Source: Boesenbergia rotunda (lineage: Eukaryota > Streptophyta > Magnoliopsida > Zingiberales > Zingiberaceae). From it: a DNA stretch of 64,000 nt. A program made the position numbers and the translations under genes. A model generated the notes under the pieces. The model saw nothing but the letters and a program-made list of their open reading frames with translations, had not been told where the DNA came from and searched no databases. Shown here piece by piece: positions 22,823 to 34,884 of this stretch (position 1 is the first letter of the stretch; each line of letters starts with the position of its first letter). Location: assembly GCA_024364735.1 (NCBI GenBank), contig JAGFNQ010009501.1, positions 1-64,000 on the forward strand, given 5' to 3'.

Positions 22823-24660
22823 ATAGATTTCAAAAGTCTCTCCCTTAGGAAATTAGGTGAAATGTGCCAGAAAGGATTAGGAGACTTGGGTAAGTCTCAA
22901 TCCTAGATTTTGGTACATCAAAAGGAGAATTTGGGGAGAAAAGATGAAAAAAGGAGCTATAATTCACAAAATTGAGGTTTAATGGTGGAATACCATGTAT
23001 TTCAGTGGTAGAAAAGAATTGTGATCAAGGAGAAGTGGATGCATTGAAGAGAAGTGAGAATTAACACTTTTAGGTTGAGCTCATTTGATACTTTTAGAAG
23101 AAGTAGGATTTCATGCCAATCTTGGGATTTGGAGTACATTTATTTGGAAACATATTTTTCCCAAATAGATATTGGCTTCACAAATCTCTCCACGAAATTT
23201 CATAATTTTTGGAGATTTGTAGAATTTTTAGGGCATTTCTGAATCTCGGCCTGAAAACTTGAAAATCAGGTATCAGTCGACTGCCCTGTAGGCAGTCGAC
23301 TGGTCCGAGCCAAAATGCACACTGTATGTTTTTGCAGTCAACTGCCATTTGGGCAGTCGACTGAACAGTGAGGGCAGAGTATTAATAAGTGATTTCTGAA
23401 GGGTTTTTCAGAAACACTTGGAATTATGAATGAACCTTAGAGTTGAGGACAATTCCTTGTGTCAATTTGAAAGGGTTAGAAGAAGCAAACACAAGGAATA
23501 ATGACTTGATTTCAAAATGCCAAATTTTTTAAGGGATTTAGATGTGTACCAAAAGTCAAACACACTTGATATTTTCATGATATCATATTTTTCTAAGATA
23601 GGGTATATCCAAGCAAGTGTGTTTGCAAACTTTAGAATATTTTAGGTTTTGTAGAGTTCTAATTGGCACTAGAAGAAAGGTTGCTTGGGAAGCAAGCCTT
23701 AATGGTGTCCAAAAAGGGGAAGAACTCGGATGTTAGGTTGGGGATAACTCAACATGGTGTTTAGGAGGTTAAGTTGAGTAGAACTTAGCCTGGGAAAAAT
23801 GAAAATTGGGAGAAGGCATGGGTAAAGGGGGAGGTTGCCTCCTAGTTGCTTTGATTTTCATTTTGAAATTTTTGAATTTTGTGTTAAACTTGGGAATGGT
23901 GATAGATACATGGGTAGATGTATTTTTCCCAAGTAAGTATGGGTACCACAAAGTTCTCCACGAAATTTGGAAATTTTTGGAGATTTATGGAATTTCTGGC
24001 GCATTTCTGAAAATGGCCAGAAAAGACTGAAATCAGAGTATCAGTCGACTGCCCCATGGGCAGTCAACTGCCAGAGGCTGATTTGGGTATCAGCAGCTGA
24101 CTTGGGGTCCAAATGACAAGGAACAAGTGTATGAGGGCTTAATACACTATGTTTAGTATCATTGGGGATTGAAAGAACCGATAATTGGGATATTATTGGG
24201 GTCTTTTGATGTATGGGAAAGGGGGAGAAATATTATGTTTAAGTGGGAAACCAATACCTTTGCTAGAAAGAAACCCTAAGTTTGAGGGGGAGCATGGCTG
24301 CTTCCTTCTTGGCGTAAGGGGAACCTTGGAGAGGTTCTTAAAAAGCCTTTGTAAGTCCAGTATAAGGGGGAGCTTGGGAGAAGCTTTAAAAAGCCCGGTT
24401 TGGTAGAAAATCCTAACTTGGAGGGTTAGGTGGGAAAAGTCCTAGCTTGGAGGGCTAGGTGTTGGAAAATCCTAACTTGGAGGGTTAGATGGTGAAAATC
24501 CTAGCTTGGAGGGCTAGGTGTAAAATTCCTAACTTGGAGGGTTAGGTGTGGGATGCCTTGGGATAGGATCCAGTTATGCATTGCATATGCATTCATTTAG
24601 CATGGTTTTTGCTATTTACTACTATCTTGCTTTCCTAACTTAAACGAATTGCCAAATATC
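22823..24660 (+). other. L4 3' non-coding region
   Basis: No credible ORF. It holds diverged copies of one segment of about 155 bp (about 23140-23305 and 23910-24071), each ending in a CAGTCGACTG pair; a third pair is near 23336-23365. The hairpin array at 24412-24546 follows. This is where an autonomous element would carry pol. Confidence 0.8.
24412..24546 (+). repeat. Five-copy array of 19-nt covarying hairpins, period about 29 nt
   Basis: Units start at 24412, 24441, 24471, 24500 and 24528. Odd units read CCTAACTTGGAGGGTTAGG and even units CCTAGCTTGGAGGGCTAGG. The stem base changes on both arms (A with T, G with C), so pairing is kept. Unit 3 ends in A rather than G. Spacers between units vary. 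Confidence 0.92.
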
Positions 24661-24674
24661 AAAAAGGGGGAGAT
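24661..24674 (+). other. Polypurine tract of L4
   Basis: AAAAAGGGGGAGAT directly before the 3' LTR start TGTTAGAGC. Confidence 0.88.
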
Positions 24675-25604
24675 TGTTAGAGCAATCGGCCCTAAGATAG
24701 TCCGGAGTGACCATAGATTTTGATGTTTGGGCAAAGGGTTTAAGTTAGGTTTTCCCTTGTATTTGATATGCGTATGTTGAGTGTGCAGGTTGTACAGGTT
24801 ACGCATATGGACTTGACTGGACAGCCTCAGTACGGTGAAGGATGGCATGGAGGCCAGCTGGAGGCTGGCGTGCGCATCTGAGGGACCATGGAGTGCAGGG
24901 ACGATGAGCTGATGGGCAGGGACTTCGAGGCGTACGTGAAGGGTGGCATGGAGGCAAGCTAGAGGCTTGCGTGCGCATCCGAGGGACAAGAGCCGGATAT
25001 GAAGAGGGCGCGAAGGCAATAGTCGAGGCTGCGGATGAGGAGTCAGTCGAGTCGTGAGGATCGAGTGCTGTGTGAATGTACTCGGGAAGGATTCAGCTGG
25101 GGACCAGTCGACTGCTCTGGGGGCAGTCGACTGGTAGGTGGCTGGTGAGCTGGCAAATTCGAACGTTGGGAGTGTCAACGGTCGAATTTGGCTGGCACCA
25201 GTCGACTGCCCTGGGGGCAGTCAACTGGTAGCGAGAAATCAGCCTCGAGTCCTATTTAAAAAAGGACGTCGTGGTGGCTGAGTTTCTTGACGAATCTTGT
25301 CTTGGTTAAAGGCAAGATAGTAGTCTTTGTGCTCAGATGTTTGCTTGGAGTTGTGGCGAGGTTTCTCCACCCACAAGGAGCGACGAGAGCTAGCTGGAGG
25401 TTATCCGAGGAGTGATCCACCGACGGATTGTTGGATTAGTCACCCGGCCGGGGTGGATACAAACTAAATACGGTTTGTTAGCAGTGATTTCTTCGTAGTT
25501 ATTGTTTATCATTATTGTTTCCGCTACGCATACTAACAACGTAGGAAGAACAAGCCGAGATTTGCTATTCACCCTCCCTCTAGCAAGGCGTATCGATCCT
25601 AACA
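24675..25604 (+). repeat. 3' LTR of L4
   Basis: 930 bp; same as 20123-21051 apart from scattered substitutions and small indels (a few percent by eye). Carries the same two CAGTCGACTG pairs, one with a base change (CAGTCAACTG). Confidence 0.92.
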
Positions 25605-25609
25605 TTTGA

Positions 25610-27640
25610 TTGTCTCATCAAAACGGATGTTCCAGCTCCTAGATGCTTGCTTTAGTCCATATATGGATCGTCGAAGCTTGCATACTTTGGTTTTATTAAC
25701 CGATGTGAAACCTTCAGGTTGTATCATGTATACATCCTCAAGCAGATTTCCATTAAGGAAAGTTATTTTCACATCCATTTGTCATATCTCATAATCATAA
25801 TGAGCTGCTATGGCCAGGAGCATCTGAATGGATTTAAGCATAGCTACTGGCGAATAGGTTTCGTCATAATCAATTCCTTGTTTCTGACGATATCTTTTTG
25901 CCACTAATCTAGCCTTAAAGGTAACAACATTACCTTCCATGTCGGTTTTCTTCTTGAAAACCCACTTGTACCCTATGGGCTTAATCCCTTCAGGTGGGAT
26001 AACCAAGTCCCATACTTGATTTTTGTACATGGAATCCATTTCCGACTTCATGGCTTCAAGCCATTTATCCCTTTCTGAATTTTTCAGAACATCATCATAA
26101 CTGATAGGTTCGTCATCGTTAATGAGTAACACGTCGTTCGATTCACTTATGAGAAATCCGTATCTCTCTGGAATATTGCGTGTCCTATCAGACCTACGAA
26201 GAAGTGGTGTTGTTTTAGGTTCAATTGATAGCTTATCATTATGAGTTATTGGTTGTGGGTCTAGACTAGGTGTCTTTGTAATGTCTATTGGAGTTTCTTG
26301 AACTTCTTCAAGTTCAATGCTACTCCCACTATTTTCTTGTAAAAGAAATTCTTTTTCTAGAAATACAGCATGCCTTGAAACAAACACCTTTTGTTCCAAG
26401 GGATGATAGAATTGGTAACCTTTCGTTTCCTTAGGGTATCCAATAAATAGACATTTATCAGACTTAGCATCCAATTTGTCTGATACAGTCCGATTTACAT
26501 AAGCAGGACAACCCCATATCTTTAGGTGAGATAAATGAGGTTTCTTACTATTCCACGTCTCATATGGAGTAGTAGAATCTACCTTGGTCGGGACTCTGTT
26601 TAGTAAGTAAATAGCTGTCTTAAGCGCATAGCCCCAAAAGAATTTTGGAAGAGTTGCATGATTCATCATAGATCTAACCATGTCCATCAAGGTTCGGTTA
26701 CGCCTCTCAGATACACAATTATGCTGTGGTGTGTATGGCGGAGTCCATTGAGACAATATCCCATTGTCCCTAAGATAATCTTGAAACTCTTGACTTAAGT
26801 ATTCACCACCCCGATCGGATCGAAGTATCTTAATACTTTTGCCAAGCTGTTTCTCTACTTCACTTCTGAACTCTTTAAATTTCTCAAAAGCTTCAGATTT
26901 GTGTTTCATTAAGAACACATACCCGAATCGTGAGTGATCATCGATAAAGGTAATGAAGTAGCTATAGCCTCCTTGTGCAAGAGTTGACATTGGTCCACAT
27001 ACATCAGTATGTATTAGACCAAGCAATTCTCCCACTGGTTTACCTTTTTCGAAAGAGGGTAATTTGGTCATCTTGCCTTTTAAGCATGATTCGCATGTAT
27101 CAAATGAATCGGGTTCAAATGATTCCAGAATTCCACATCGGTGTAATTTGGTCATGTGTTTCTTACTTACATGGCCAAGACGACAATGCCACATATAGGA
27201 GTCTATTTGATTATCTATTCGAGCACGTTTGTTGCTAACTTCGATATTGAAAACGTCACCGGATAAATCTAACGTGTAGATACCATTGCATAAAGTTCCG
27301 GTCCCATAAAAAACACCATTTAAAGTTATGTAACAGCAATTGTTACTAAAAGTTAAATGATAACCCTTTTCATTCAAGCATGAAATAGATACAATGTTCT
27401 TTATTAACGAAGGAACAAAATAACAATTATCCAATTCTAAGACAAGTCCAGTAGGGAGCTTTAGCAAATATGTTCCGATGGCAACAGCAGCAATACTTGC
27501 TCCATTTCCAACTCGCAAATTTGCTTCTCCCTTAATGAGTTTTCTCCTATTCCTTAGCCCTTGTATGTCATTACATATATGTGAGCTACACCCAGTATCA
27601 AGTACCCAGGTGTCCGAGGAAATAGAGTGACATTCAATAA
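25610..27640 (-). pseudogene. pol: C2 pol: protease, integrase and N-terminal RT
   Basis: A 578-aa open stretch at 25782-27518 holds most of it. The protease DTGCSSHICND motif is just upstream near 27580-27600. The gag-pre-integrase HHCC region reads WHCRLGHVSKKHM and CESCLKGKMTKLP. The integrase core has HTDVCGPM, FIDDHSRFGYVFL, SDRGGEYLSQEF and the later glutamate in SERRNRTLMDM. RT begins with WDLVIPPEGIKPIGYKWVFK. A stop near 25782 replaces the W of EIWQMDVK (TGG to TGA). RT then runs into the L4 insertion at 25604/25610. One residue after QHN that is glycine in C3 is cysteine here. Confidence 0.9.
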
Positions 27641-28460
27641 TGAAGATACTTGAAGAGGATGGGGCATTGGATGCCTTCTACTTCAAGGACTCAAGATAAA
27701 CCTTGCAGTTTCTTCGCCAGTGGCCCTCCTTTCCGCAGTGATGGCAAGTGCCTTTTGGTGCCTTTTCAATCTTTTTGGCCTTTTTCTTCCTTCCCTTATT
27801 TTGTTCTTTGGGTTTCCTCTTAGAGCCTTTCTTTGAGGAACCAACTAACAGTACCGTCTTCTGATCCTACTTTACAGAAGGCTCTATAGTCTTCAGCAGG
27901 TTAAGCAACTCAGGAATGGTAGTCTCCAGTTTGTTCATCCGATAGTTCATCACAAACTGTGAGTAACTCTTGGGCAAACAATGCAGAATTAAGTCAATAC
28001 TTAGTTCGTGATCCATTGCAAATCCAAGTGTGCCTAGTCGCTCAATGTACCCCAACATCTTCAACACAAACTGTGAAACAGAAGTGCCTTCCTGCATCTT
28101 AGAGGTGAAGAGGAGTCTGGAGACCTCAAACCTTTCGGATCTCGCCTGCTCGTCAAACAGCTCATGAAGATGGAAGACGATGGTATGAGCATCCATATGC
28201 TCATGCTGCTTTTGTAGCTCAGGTACCATAGCGGCCAGCATGATGCAACTCGCAAGTTCAGAATTGGCCACATGTTTCTGATAGGCCACTAACTGGTCTG
28301 GAGTTGCATCTTCAGGAGGATGGTTGGGATGTTATTCTTCAAGGACATAAGCAAGCTTTTCTGCCTTGAGGACTATCCTCAGGTTTCGAAGTCAGTCCAT
28401 GAAGTTTGACCCAGTCAACTTATTGGTGTCCAAAATGGAATGCAAATTCAGAGAAGACAT
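27641..28460 (-). pseudogene. gag: C2 gag, several stops
   Basis: Starts at ATG 28460 (MSSLNLHSILDTNKLTGSNF). Capsid-like part at 27867-28289 includes KMQEGTSVSQFVLKMLGYIE and LPKSYSQFVMNYRMNK. A lysine-rich stretch and one CCHC knuckle (CHHCGKEGHWRRNC, near 27700-27745) follow. Stops interrupt it after NFMD (TGG to TGA), after LEE, after EPSVK and before KASNAP. C3 shows sense codons at these sites. Confidence 0.88.
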
Positions 28461-28487
28461 GATCAGGTGATTATCCTAGAAATACAA

Positions 28488-30142
28488 ATTGAGGTTATGT
28501 GATGAGAATGATAAAGAATGCATCAATATACATTAATTAAATCCTATTTATTTTTCAAATTGAATAACCCTTTTTATCAATTCGGGAGAATGTAGGAACA
28601 TCTCCAAATAGGTTGATATCCAACCATAGATAAGAACAACCTGGCTAGAGTCCATCAAGTTATTCTTAGCTATGAAGGTAGGTAATTATACCGATTACAT
28701 ATTATACAAATGTAACTATTACCTTATGCTATCAACTAATTGATTGTTTGCATAAATCATTGGGTTGTTAACTCATTAACAAGTATGCAACAATATACAT
28801 AGCACCCAACTGCACCTCTCTTTACATCGACCTTGGCTGTGGCACAACAAATCGATGCTCCAAGCTTAAGGCTGACCCATTAATCAAGAAATAGTTTTAA
28901 TATGGTTGGAGCTCATTCAACCGTTTAGTCAGGCTTGGATGTGTCCAACAACCAAAACTAAGGATTGACCTCTGACTCTAACTATATTAATCATAAACTA
29001 ATTCCATGGTTTGAACATGTTGAGGTTCAAGCCGGGCATGGATGTGTCCATCAACCCAAACGAGAAACAAAACTCTGGTTCTAACCATATTAATGGAAGG
29101 TGTTGGCCTTAATATTTTGTAAGGGGTTTTGGGTCTCATCCTTTTCTTTTATGCACATTCATGACATATAATTATATCATGTTCTAACGATTTCCTTAAT
29201 AAAGTATGTATATGACTTAATTTATCAAGTCTCATTAATTGAATTAGCAACCGGATTTCCTAATTCTAATTTCATACTTTATTCAAGGAATTGTTTTGGG
29301 AAACAATTTCCTGAATTATCATAATCAATTTCGGAAATAATATGTTTAAGACTTTGATTTCTCTAAATCAAATCTTATTAAATTAAGAGACAGATTCCCT
29401 TAATTCAACCATATATTATTTTCATAAAAATCTTATTTAAGAAATATAATCTATAGGAAATATACTCTTAATTCAACAATTTTCCTAATTAATTTTGGAG
29501 ACAATAATATGTAAGAGTATCACCTCATAAATCAAATAAGGAAATTATCGTTTGAGAATCACCTCAAAAATTTCTAAGATTTGATCACATATTTTATTTA
29601 TGGAAAATTAATATCAATAACTTAATTTGGATGGCTCCCCGAGGCTCAATCCAAATTAAACATTTGACAATTTAAATTCAATTTAGGAAATTTAATTATA
29701 ACAACTAACTTTAAATTGGATGGCTCCCCGAGGCTCAATCCAAAATAAAGAATTTTGTAAATAATTTAATTTCTAATTATAAATTTAAATGTCAATTAAT
29801 ATTCCCATAATTTGTCTAGACTTTTTGAAAGAAAGTGCCCAAAATTGTGAGCTTTCCATAAATGGAAAGTTTCTAAAAATAAAAGGTTTTCAGAATAATT
29901 GTAAGTTTCTGGTATAAAGAAAACTTACGTTTTTCCAAAATTTGAAAATTTCCAAAATACGAAATTTCTAAAATTAGAAAGTTTCCAAAAATGGAATGTT
30001 TTCACAATTATCATAAAATTTCAGAAACAGAGATATTTCAAAAGTTTGCGGAAGTTTAATGAGGATTTCCAAACATTGAAATTCCTAAATCGAAAATTTA
30101 CCATAATTGGAAAGTTTCCATATTGAAAATTTTCCAAAAATT
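28488..30142 (-). repeat. C2 leader, copy 1 of a tandem duplication
   Basis: About 1.66 kb nearly identical to 30159-31816, joined through about 15 unmatched bases and one N at 30158. C3 has only one copy of this leader, about 55443-57100. It contains the two stem-loops with loop GGCTCCCCGAGGCTCA (29622-29659 and 29716-29743) and many TTTCCAAAATT-like AT-rich repeats. Confidence 0.92.
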
Positions 30143-30157
30143 GTGCTTTATAAGAAT

Positions 30158-30158
30158 N
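30158..30158. other. Single ambiguous base (N) at the duplication junction
   Basis: The only N in the window. It lies exactly where copy 1 of the leader ends and copy 2 starts. Confidence 0.99.
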
Positions 30159-31816
30159 ATTGAGGTTATGTGATGAGAATGATAAATAATGCATCAATAT
30201 ACATTAATTAAATCCTATTTATTTTTCAAATTGAATAACCCTTTTTATCAATTCGGGAGAATGTAGGAACATCTCCAAATAGGTTGATATCCAACCATAG
30301 ATAAGAACAACCTGGCTAGAGTCCATCAAGTTTCTCTTAGCTATGAAGGTAGGTAATTATACCGATTACATATTATACAAATGTAACTATTACATTATGC
30401 TATCAACTAATTGATTGTTTGCATAAATCATTGGGTTGTTAACTCATTAACAAGTATGCAACAATATACATAGCACCCAACTGCACCTCTCTTTACATCG
30501 ACCTTGGCTGTGGCACAACAAATCGATGCTCCAAGCTTAAGGCTGACCCATTAATCAAGAAATAGTTTTAATATGGTTGGAGCTCATTCAACCGTTTAGT
30601 CAGGCTTGGATGTGTCCAACAACCAAAACTAAGAATTGACCTCTGACTCTAACTATATTAATCATAAACTAATTCCATGGTTTGAACATGTTGAGGTTCA
30701 AGCCGGGCATGGATGTGTCCATCAACCCAAACGAGAAACAAAACTCTGGTTCTAACCATATTAATGGAAGGTGTTGGCCTTAATATTTTGTAAGGGGTTT
30801 TGGGTCTCATCCTTTTCTTTTATGCACATTCATGACATATAATTATGTCATGTTCTAACGATTTCCTTAATAAAGTATGTATATGACTTAATTTATCAAG
30901 TCTCATTAATTGAATTAGCAACCGGATTTCCTAATTCTAATTTCATACTTTATTCAAGGAATTGTTTTGGGAAACAATTTCCTGAATTATCATAATCAAT
31001 TTCGGAAATAATATGTTTAAGACTTTGATTTCTCTAAATCAAATCTTATTAAATTAAGAGACAGATTCCCTTAATTCAACCATATATTATTTTCATAAAA
31101 ATCTTATTTAAGAAAATATAATCTATAGGAAATATACTCTTAATTCAACAATTTTCCTAATTAATTTTGGAGACAATAATATGTAAGAGTATCACCTCAT
31201 AAATCAAATAAGGAAATTATCGTTTGAGAATCACCTCAAAAATTTCTAAGATTTGATCACATATTTTATTTATGGAAAATTAATATCAATAACTTAATTT
31301 GGATGGCTCCCCGAGGCTCAATCCAAATTAAACATTTGACAATTTAAATTCAATTTAGGAAATTTAATTATAACAACTAACTTTAAATTGGATGGCTCCC
31401 CGAGGCTCAATCCAAAATAAAGAATTTTGTAAATAATTTAATTTCTAATTATAAATTTAAATGTCAATTAATATTCCCATAATTTGTCTAGACTTTTTGA
31501 AAGAAAGTGCCCAAAATTGTGAGCTTTCCATAAATGGAAAGTTTCTAAAAATAAAAGGTTTTCAGAATAATTGTAAGTTTCTGGTACAAAGAAAACTTAC
31601 GTTTTTCCAAAATTTGAAAATTTCCAAAATAGGAAATTTCTAAAATTAGAAAGTTTCCAAAAATGGAATGTTTTCACAATTATCATAAAATTTCAGAAAC
31701 AGAGATATTTCAAAAGTTTGCGAAGTTTAATGAGGATTTCCAAACTTTGAAATTCCTAAATCGAAAATTTACCATAATTGGAAAGTTTTCCATAATTGAA
31801 AATTTTTCCAAAATTG
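30159..31816 (-). repeat. C2 leader, copy 2 of the tandem duplication
   Basis: Adjacent to the primer site, so this is the copy in the normal position. Differs from copy 1 only at scattered bases. Holds the same two stem-loops (about 31295-31335 and 31390-31417). The 60-72 aa ORFs at 31461-31881 are not credible. Confidence 0.92.
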
Positions 31817-31874
31817 AGATCATGATAAAGCTTTACGCAAAACAATTATATGATTATGTCGAACACAAACCTCG

Positions 31875-31886
31875 GCTCTGATACCA
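31875..31886 (-). other. Primer binding site of C2
   Basis: The minus strand reads TGGTATCAGAGC, one base from the LTR end at 31888. Confidence 0.9.
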
Positions 31887-32529
31887 CTGTTGGGACCGGG
31901 TGCATCTTGACATGGATGCGGGTTCGTAATTTCAAAATTAATTACGTGCAGCGGAAGGTTTAGCATAAATAATTTCTCTAAATCATTTAACCACACATCT
32001 AAGCATGTAATTTTATCTTGTGTAGACATGATCATATATTTGAAATTTTGTAGAAACGTAAACTAATTCACGTATTACCTCGCGTAACTCGAAGGAAGGG
32101 ATGAGATCCAACCGTAAGTATCCCTTGGAAGCTCCGCCTCTATTCGTGTCCACGCCGAATATTTTCGGGATGACTTGGCAAAGCCACGAGTTTCGCGTTC
32201 TCGAGAACTACTGTGTAACACCCCAAATCTTCTACTCTAGCGTAGTAATAATGGAACATGTGGCCAAGAATACTATTATGAATTTAGGGGGGAAAGTTGC
32301 GAATAAAGAAATGTTAGACATTATCTTGACACGTAGTGGATGTGTGATAATTATGCTTAGATATTATATTTAATGTTATGCTTAAGTATCCTACACATGT
32401 GTGAATGAATAATGAAATGCATATGCATGTGTATGAATTAAATAAGTAGCATTCTCTAGGTGGGCTTTGGTTATGCGGGCTTGGAAAAAGAAAAAAATAA
32501 TGAAAGGAAGAGAAAGCAAAAAGAAGAGG

Positions 32530-32612
32530 AGGTGCCAAGGATTGAACCTTGGACCTCAAAGAAAAGCCAAGCCTTAAGAATGCATATGTAACCAATTCAC
32601 CTAGCAAGGGAG
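32530..32612 (-). other. tRNA-like block in the S5 U3 (antisense to the LTR)
   Basis: The minus strand has A-box-like CTAGGTGAATTGGTTAC and B-box-like AAGGTTCAATCCTTGG, the latter as a T-arm-like inverted repeat. Same relative place as in G3, G4 and G5. Confidence 0.55.
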
Positions 32613-32971
32613 TGCTATTAGAAGAGGATGGGAAATTGTAGATAAGTGGGAAAGAAGATGAAGAGACACAAGAAAATTGAAGAGACACCATTAAAGAGGT
32701 ACTTGTCTCTTTACTCACCATAAAAGGTCATGAAGAGGAGGAAATGCCTAGGCATTTCGACAAAGAAACCTCCCCCCTTTCTCTCCACCAAACTCTTCTC
32801 CTTCCTCCTCTTCCTCACCGAAATTCTTGTGGCCCTTGCTACCATTTTCAAGTCATTCACCTCCTAGAGAAAACCGGATCATAAGAAGAGAAGAACAAGA
32901 GGAGTGCTAGAGTTTAAGAGGTCTTTTCTTCTCTAAAACTTTGAGATCTTTTGGGAACATAAGCACAAGTG

Positions 32972-34884
32972 GTAAGACTCCCTCACCTACAACATAATGG
33001 CTTTTTATGTGTTTTTTATGATTTTTATGTTTGCTTGTGATGTTGGGTGAAAGAAAATGGAAGAAAACCTTGAGGGAAGTTTTGGCCATAAAGGGGTACC
33101 CCCCTTTTCTATGTCCAAAAACTTAAAGGAAGAGTTTATGAAATTGTTACTACCTTCTTGTAATGAATATATGATGGATACATGGTGTTTGAATGCCCTC
33201 CATGATGTAAAGGACTTGGAAGAATTCGGCCAAGTCATGAAATGGGTAAAGGTTGATGCATGTAGTAGGCTATTGGTCTAATGATTGTTTCCTTACTATA
33301 TAAATGTTTTAGGCCACAAAATTTTGTGGAATCTATGCTAAGGGACCCCTGTAACATTTGGCCAAGGGACCTTAAATTATGCCTTAAAACAGATTTTTAT
33401 AGACCTTCATGAAGTTATAGTTAAATCAAGTGATATGCATGTGATTGGGTGTTTTATTTCATGATGGAAATAATTTATACCTTAGGGTCAGTACCTTATC
33501 TATGTTGTTTGAGCCTAAACTCATGCTTCATTCTATGAATTGATGTTTAGAATAATGTTACATATACCCATATGCATGATAATCCAAGTAGAACTCTAGA
33601 TCATACACCTAGACTAGTGTTTGGTGAAGTACAAACTACTTTTGCACTTGTGAATGAATTCTTATGAAAAATATGCTTTTATTTCCATGTTATGTGAATG
33701 ATTATGCTATGAAATCCCTACTGTGAGTTTCGACAAATTACAAGAATAAGGGTCAAGAATAGGTTCGAGTACAAACCATGCCTCTAAACTAGTGTTTAAT
33801 GAAGCCTAGACTACCTTTATGCTTGTATATGACCTTAATGGTAAAATATGTTTTTGTTTACATGTTATATGAACTTTTATACCATGTTATACATACTGTG
33901 AATTTTGGCCAATTACTAGAATAAAGGCTAAGAATAAGTTCAAGTACAATTCATGCACCTAAACTAGTGTTTAGTGAAGTCTAGACTACCAGTGTACTTG
34001 TAAATGACCTCTTATGTAATGTATGTTTTTATTTCCATGATTTTATGACTCTTATGCTATGATATCCTTGCTAAGAAGTTTTGGCCAGCATTTATTAAGA
34101 TGAGAAAAGAAAGATTAAACTAACATATTGCATTAATTAAGACAAGCATGTTATAGGTATGATGTATTGATGAAACTAGCATGATGGTTGCTTCACTTAC
34201 ATGTGTTAAAAGAAAGGTCCTTCCATGTCTTGCTATTTATGCTAATGATTATGCCATGAAAGTATGCCTATGTTTATGAATGATTGAATGCCTATAGTAC
34301 ATGCAATATGAAAGAAAGAAAGAATGCATGTTCTATATATGAAAGTATGCTTATGATTATGAATGATTGAATGTCTATAGTACATGCAATATGAAAGAAA
34401 GAAAGGAATGCATGTTCTATAAGAATGAAAGAAAGAAAAGAAAAGAATGCATATATGTATTTTACTTTAAAGAATGGCTTGTACCGGGTCTTGAAAAAGA
34501 TCCACGGTTCTGGACTACCGAAGTTGTACCTAGGCTGAAAGATAGTAAGCCTAGAATGTAGACCCCTGTAGGTCGGGATTAGCTACCTCGCATCCTACAT
34601 AGGGGTATGCGCACAAAAGAAAGAATGGGTACAAAGCCGGGGACCCCAAAGAAGATGATGTATATGATTTTAAAGAATTATTTACTATGTTTTCTAAATA
34701 GCATCCTAATGTTTTAAAATACACATGTTCTATGTTTATATGTCTTCATGTATCTTATGTGCCTTATGAATTTTATGCTATCCATGAAATGTTGTATGTT
34801 TTAAAATGCATGCGACGTACGGATTAGTGAGTAGGAAAGAGCTTACTAAGTTTTATACATATAGTTTGTTTGCATATGTTGCAG
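32972..34884 (+). other. Predicted intron inside S5
   Basis: Donor AGTG/GTAAGACTCCCTCACCT at 32972, branch-like CTTACTAAG at 34842-34850, and acceptor GTTGCAG/AT ending at 34884. Length 1913 nt. Prediction only. Confidence 0.5.
34567..34613 (+). other. Conserved GTAGGTCGGG hairpin block in S5
   Basis: GTAGGTCGGGATTAGCTACCTCG followed closely by GGGGTATGCGCAC. Corresponds to 42408-42454 in G3, 39124-39172 in G4 and 6103-6155 in G1. Confidence 0.6.

Larger units (their letters stand above)
20123..25604 (+). mobile_element. L4: non-autonomous LTR element with gag-like ORF only (TR-GAG type)
   Basis: Complete 5.48-kb element inserted in the C2 RT gene in the opposite orientation. Exact target-site duplication TTTGA (20118-20122 and 25605-25609). 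LTRs are 929 bp (20123-21051) and 930 bp (24675-25604). It has a Met-tRNA primer site, one 565-aa gag-like ORF, a 1.85-kb non-coding part, and a polypurine tract AAAAAGGGGGAGAT. No protease, integrase, RT or RNase H is present. The tract and gag style resemble SIRE-type copia elements (inference). It must depend on enzymes from another element. Confidence 0.9.

Noticed and set aside
31461..31881. ORFs of 60 and 72 aa in the C2 leader
   Set aside because: AT-rich low-complexity sequence next to the primer site; not conserved in C3.
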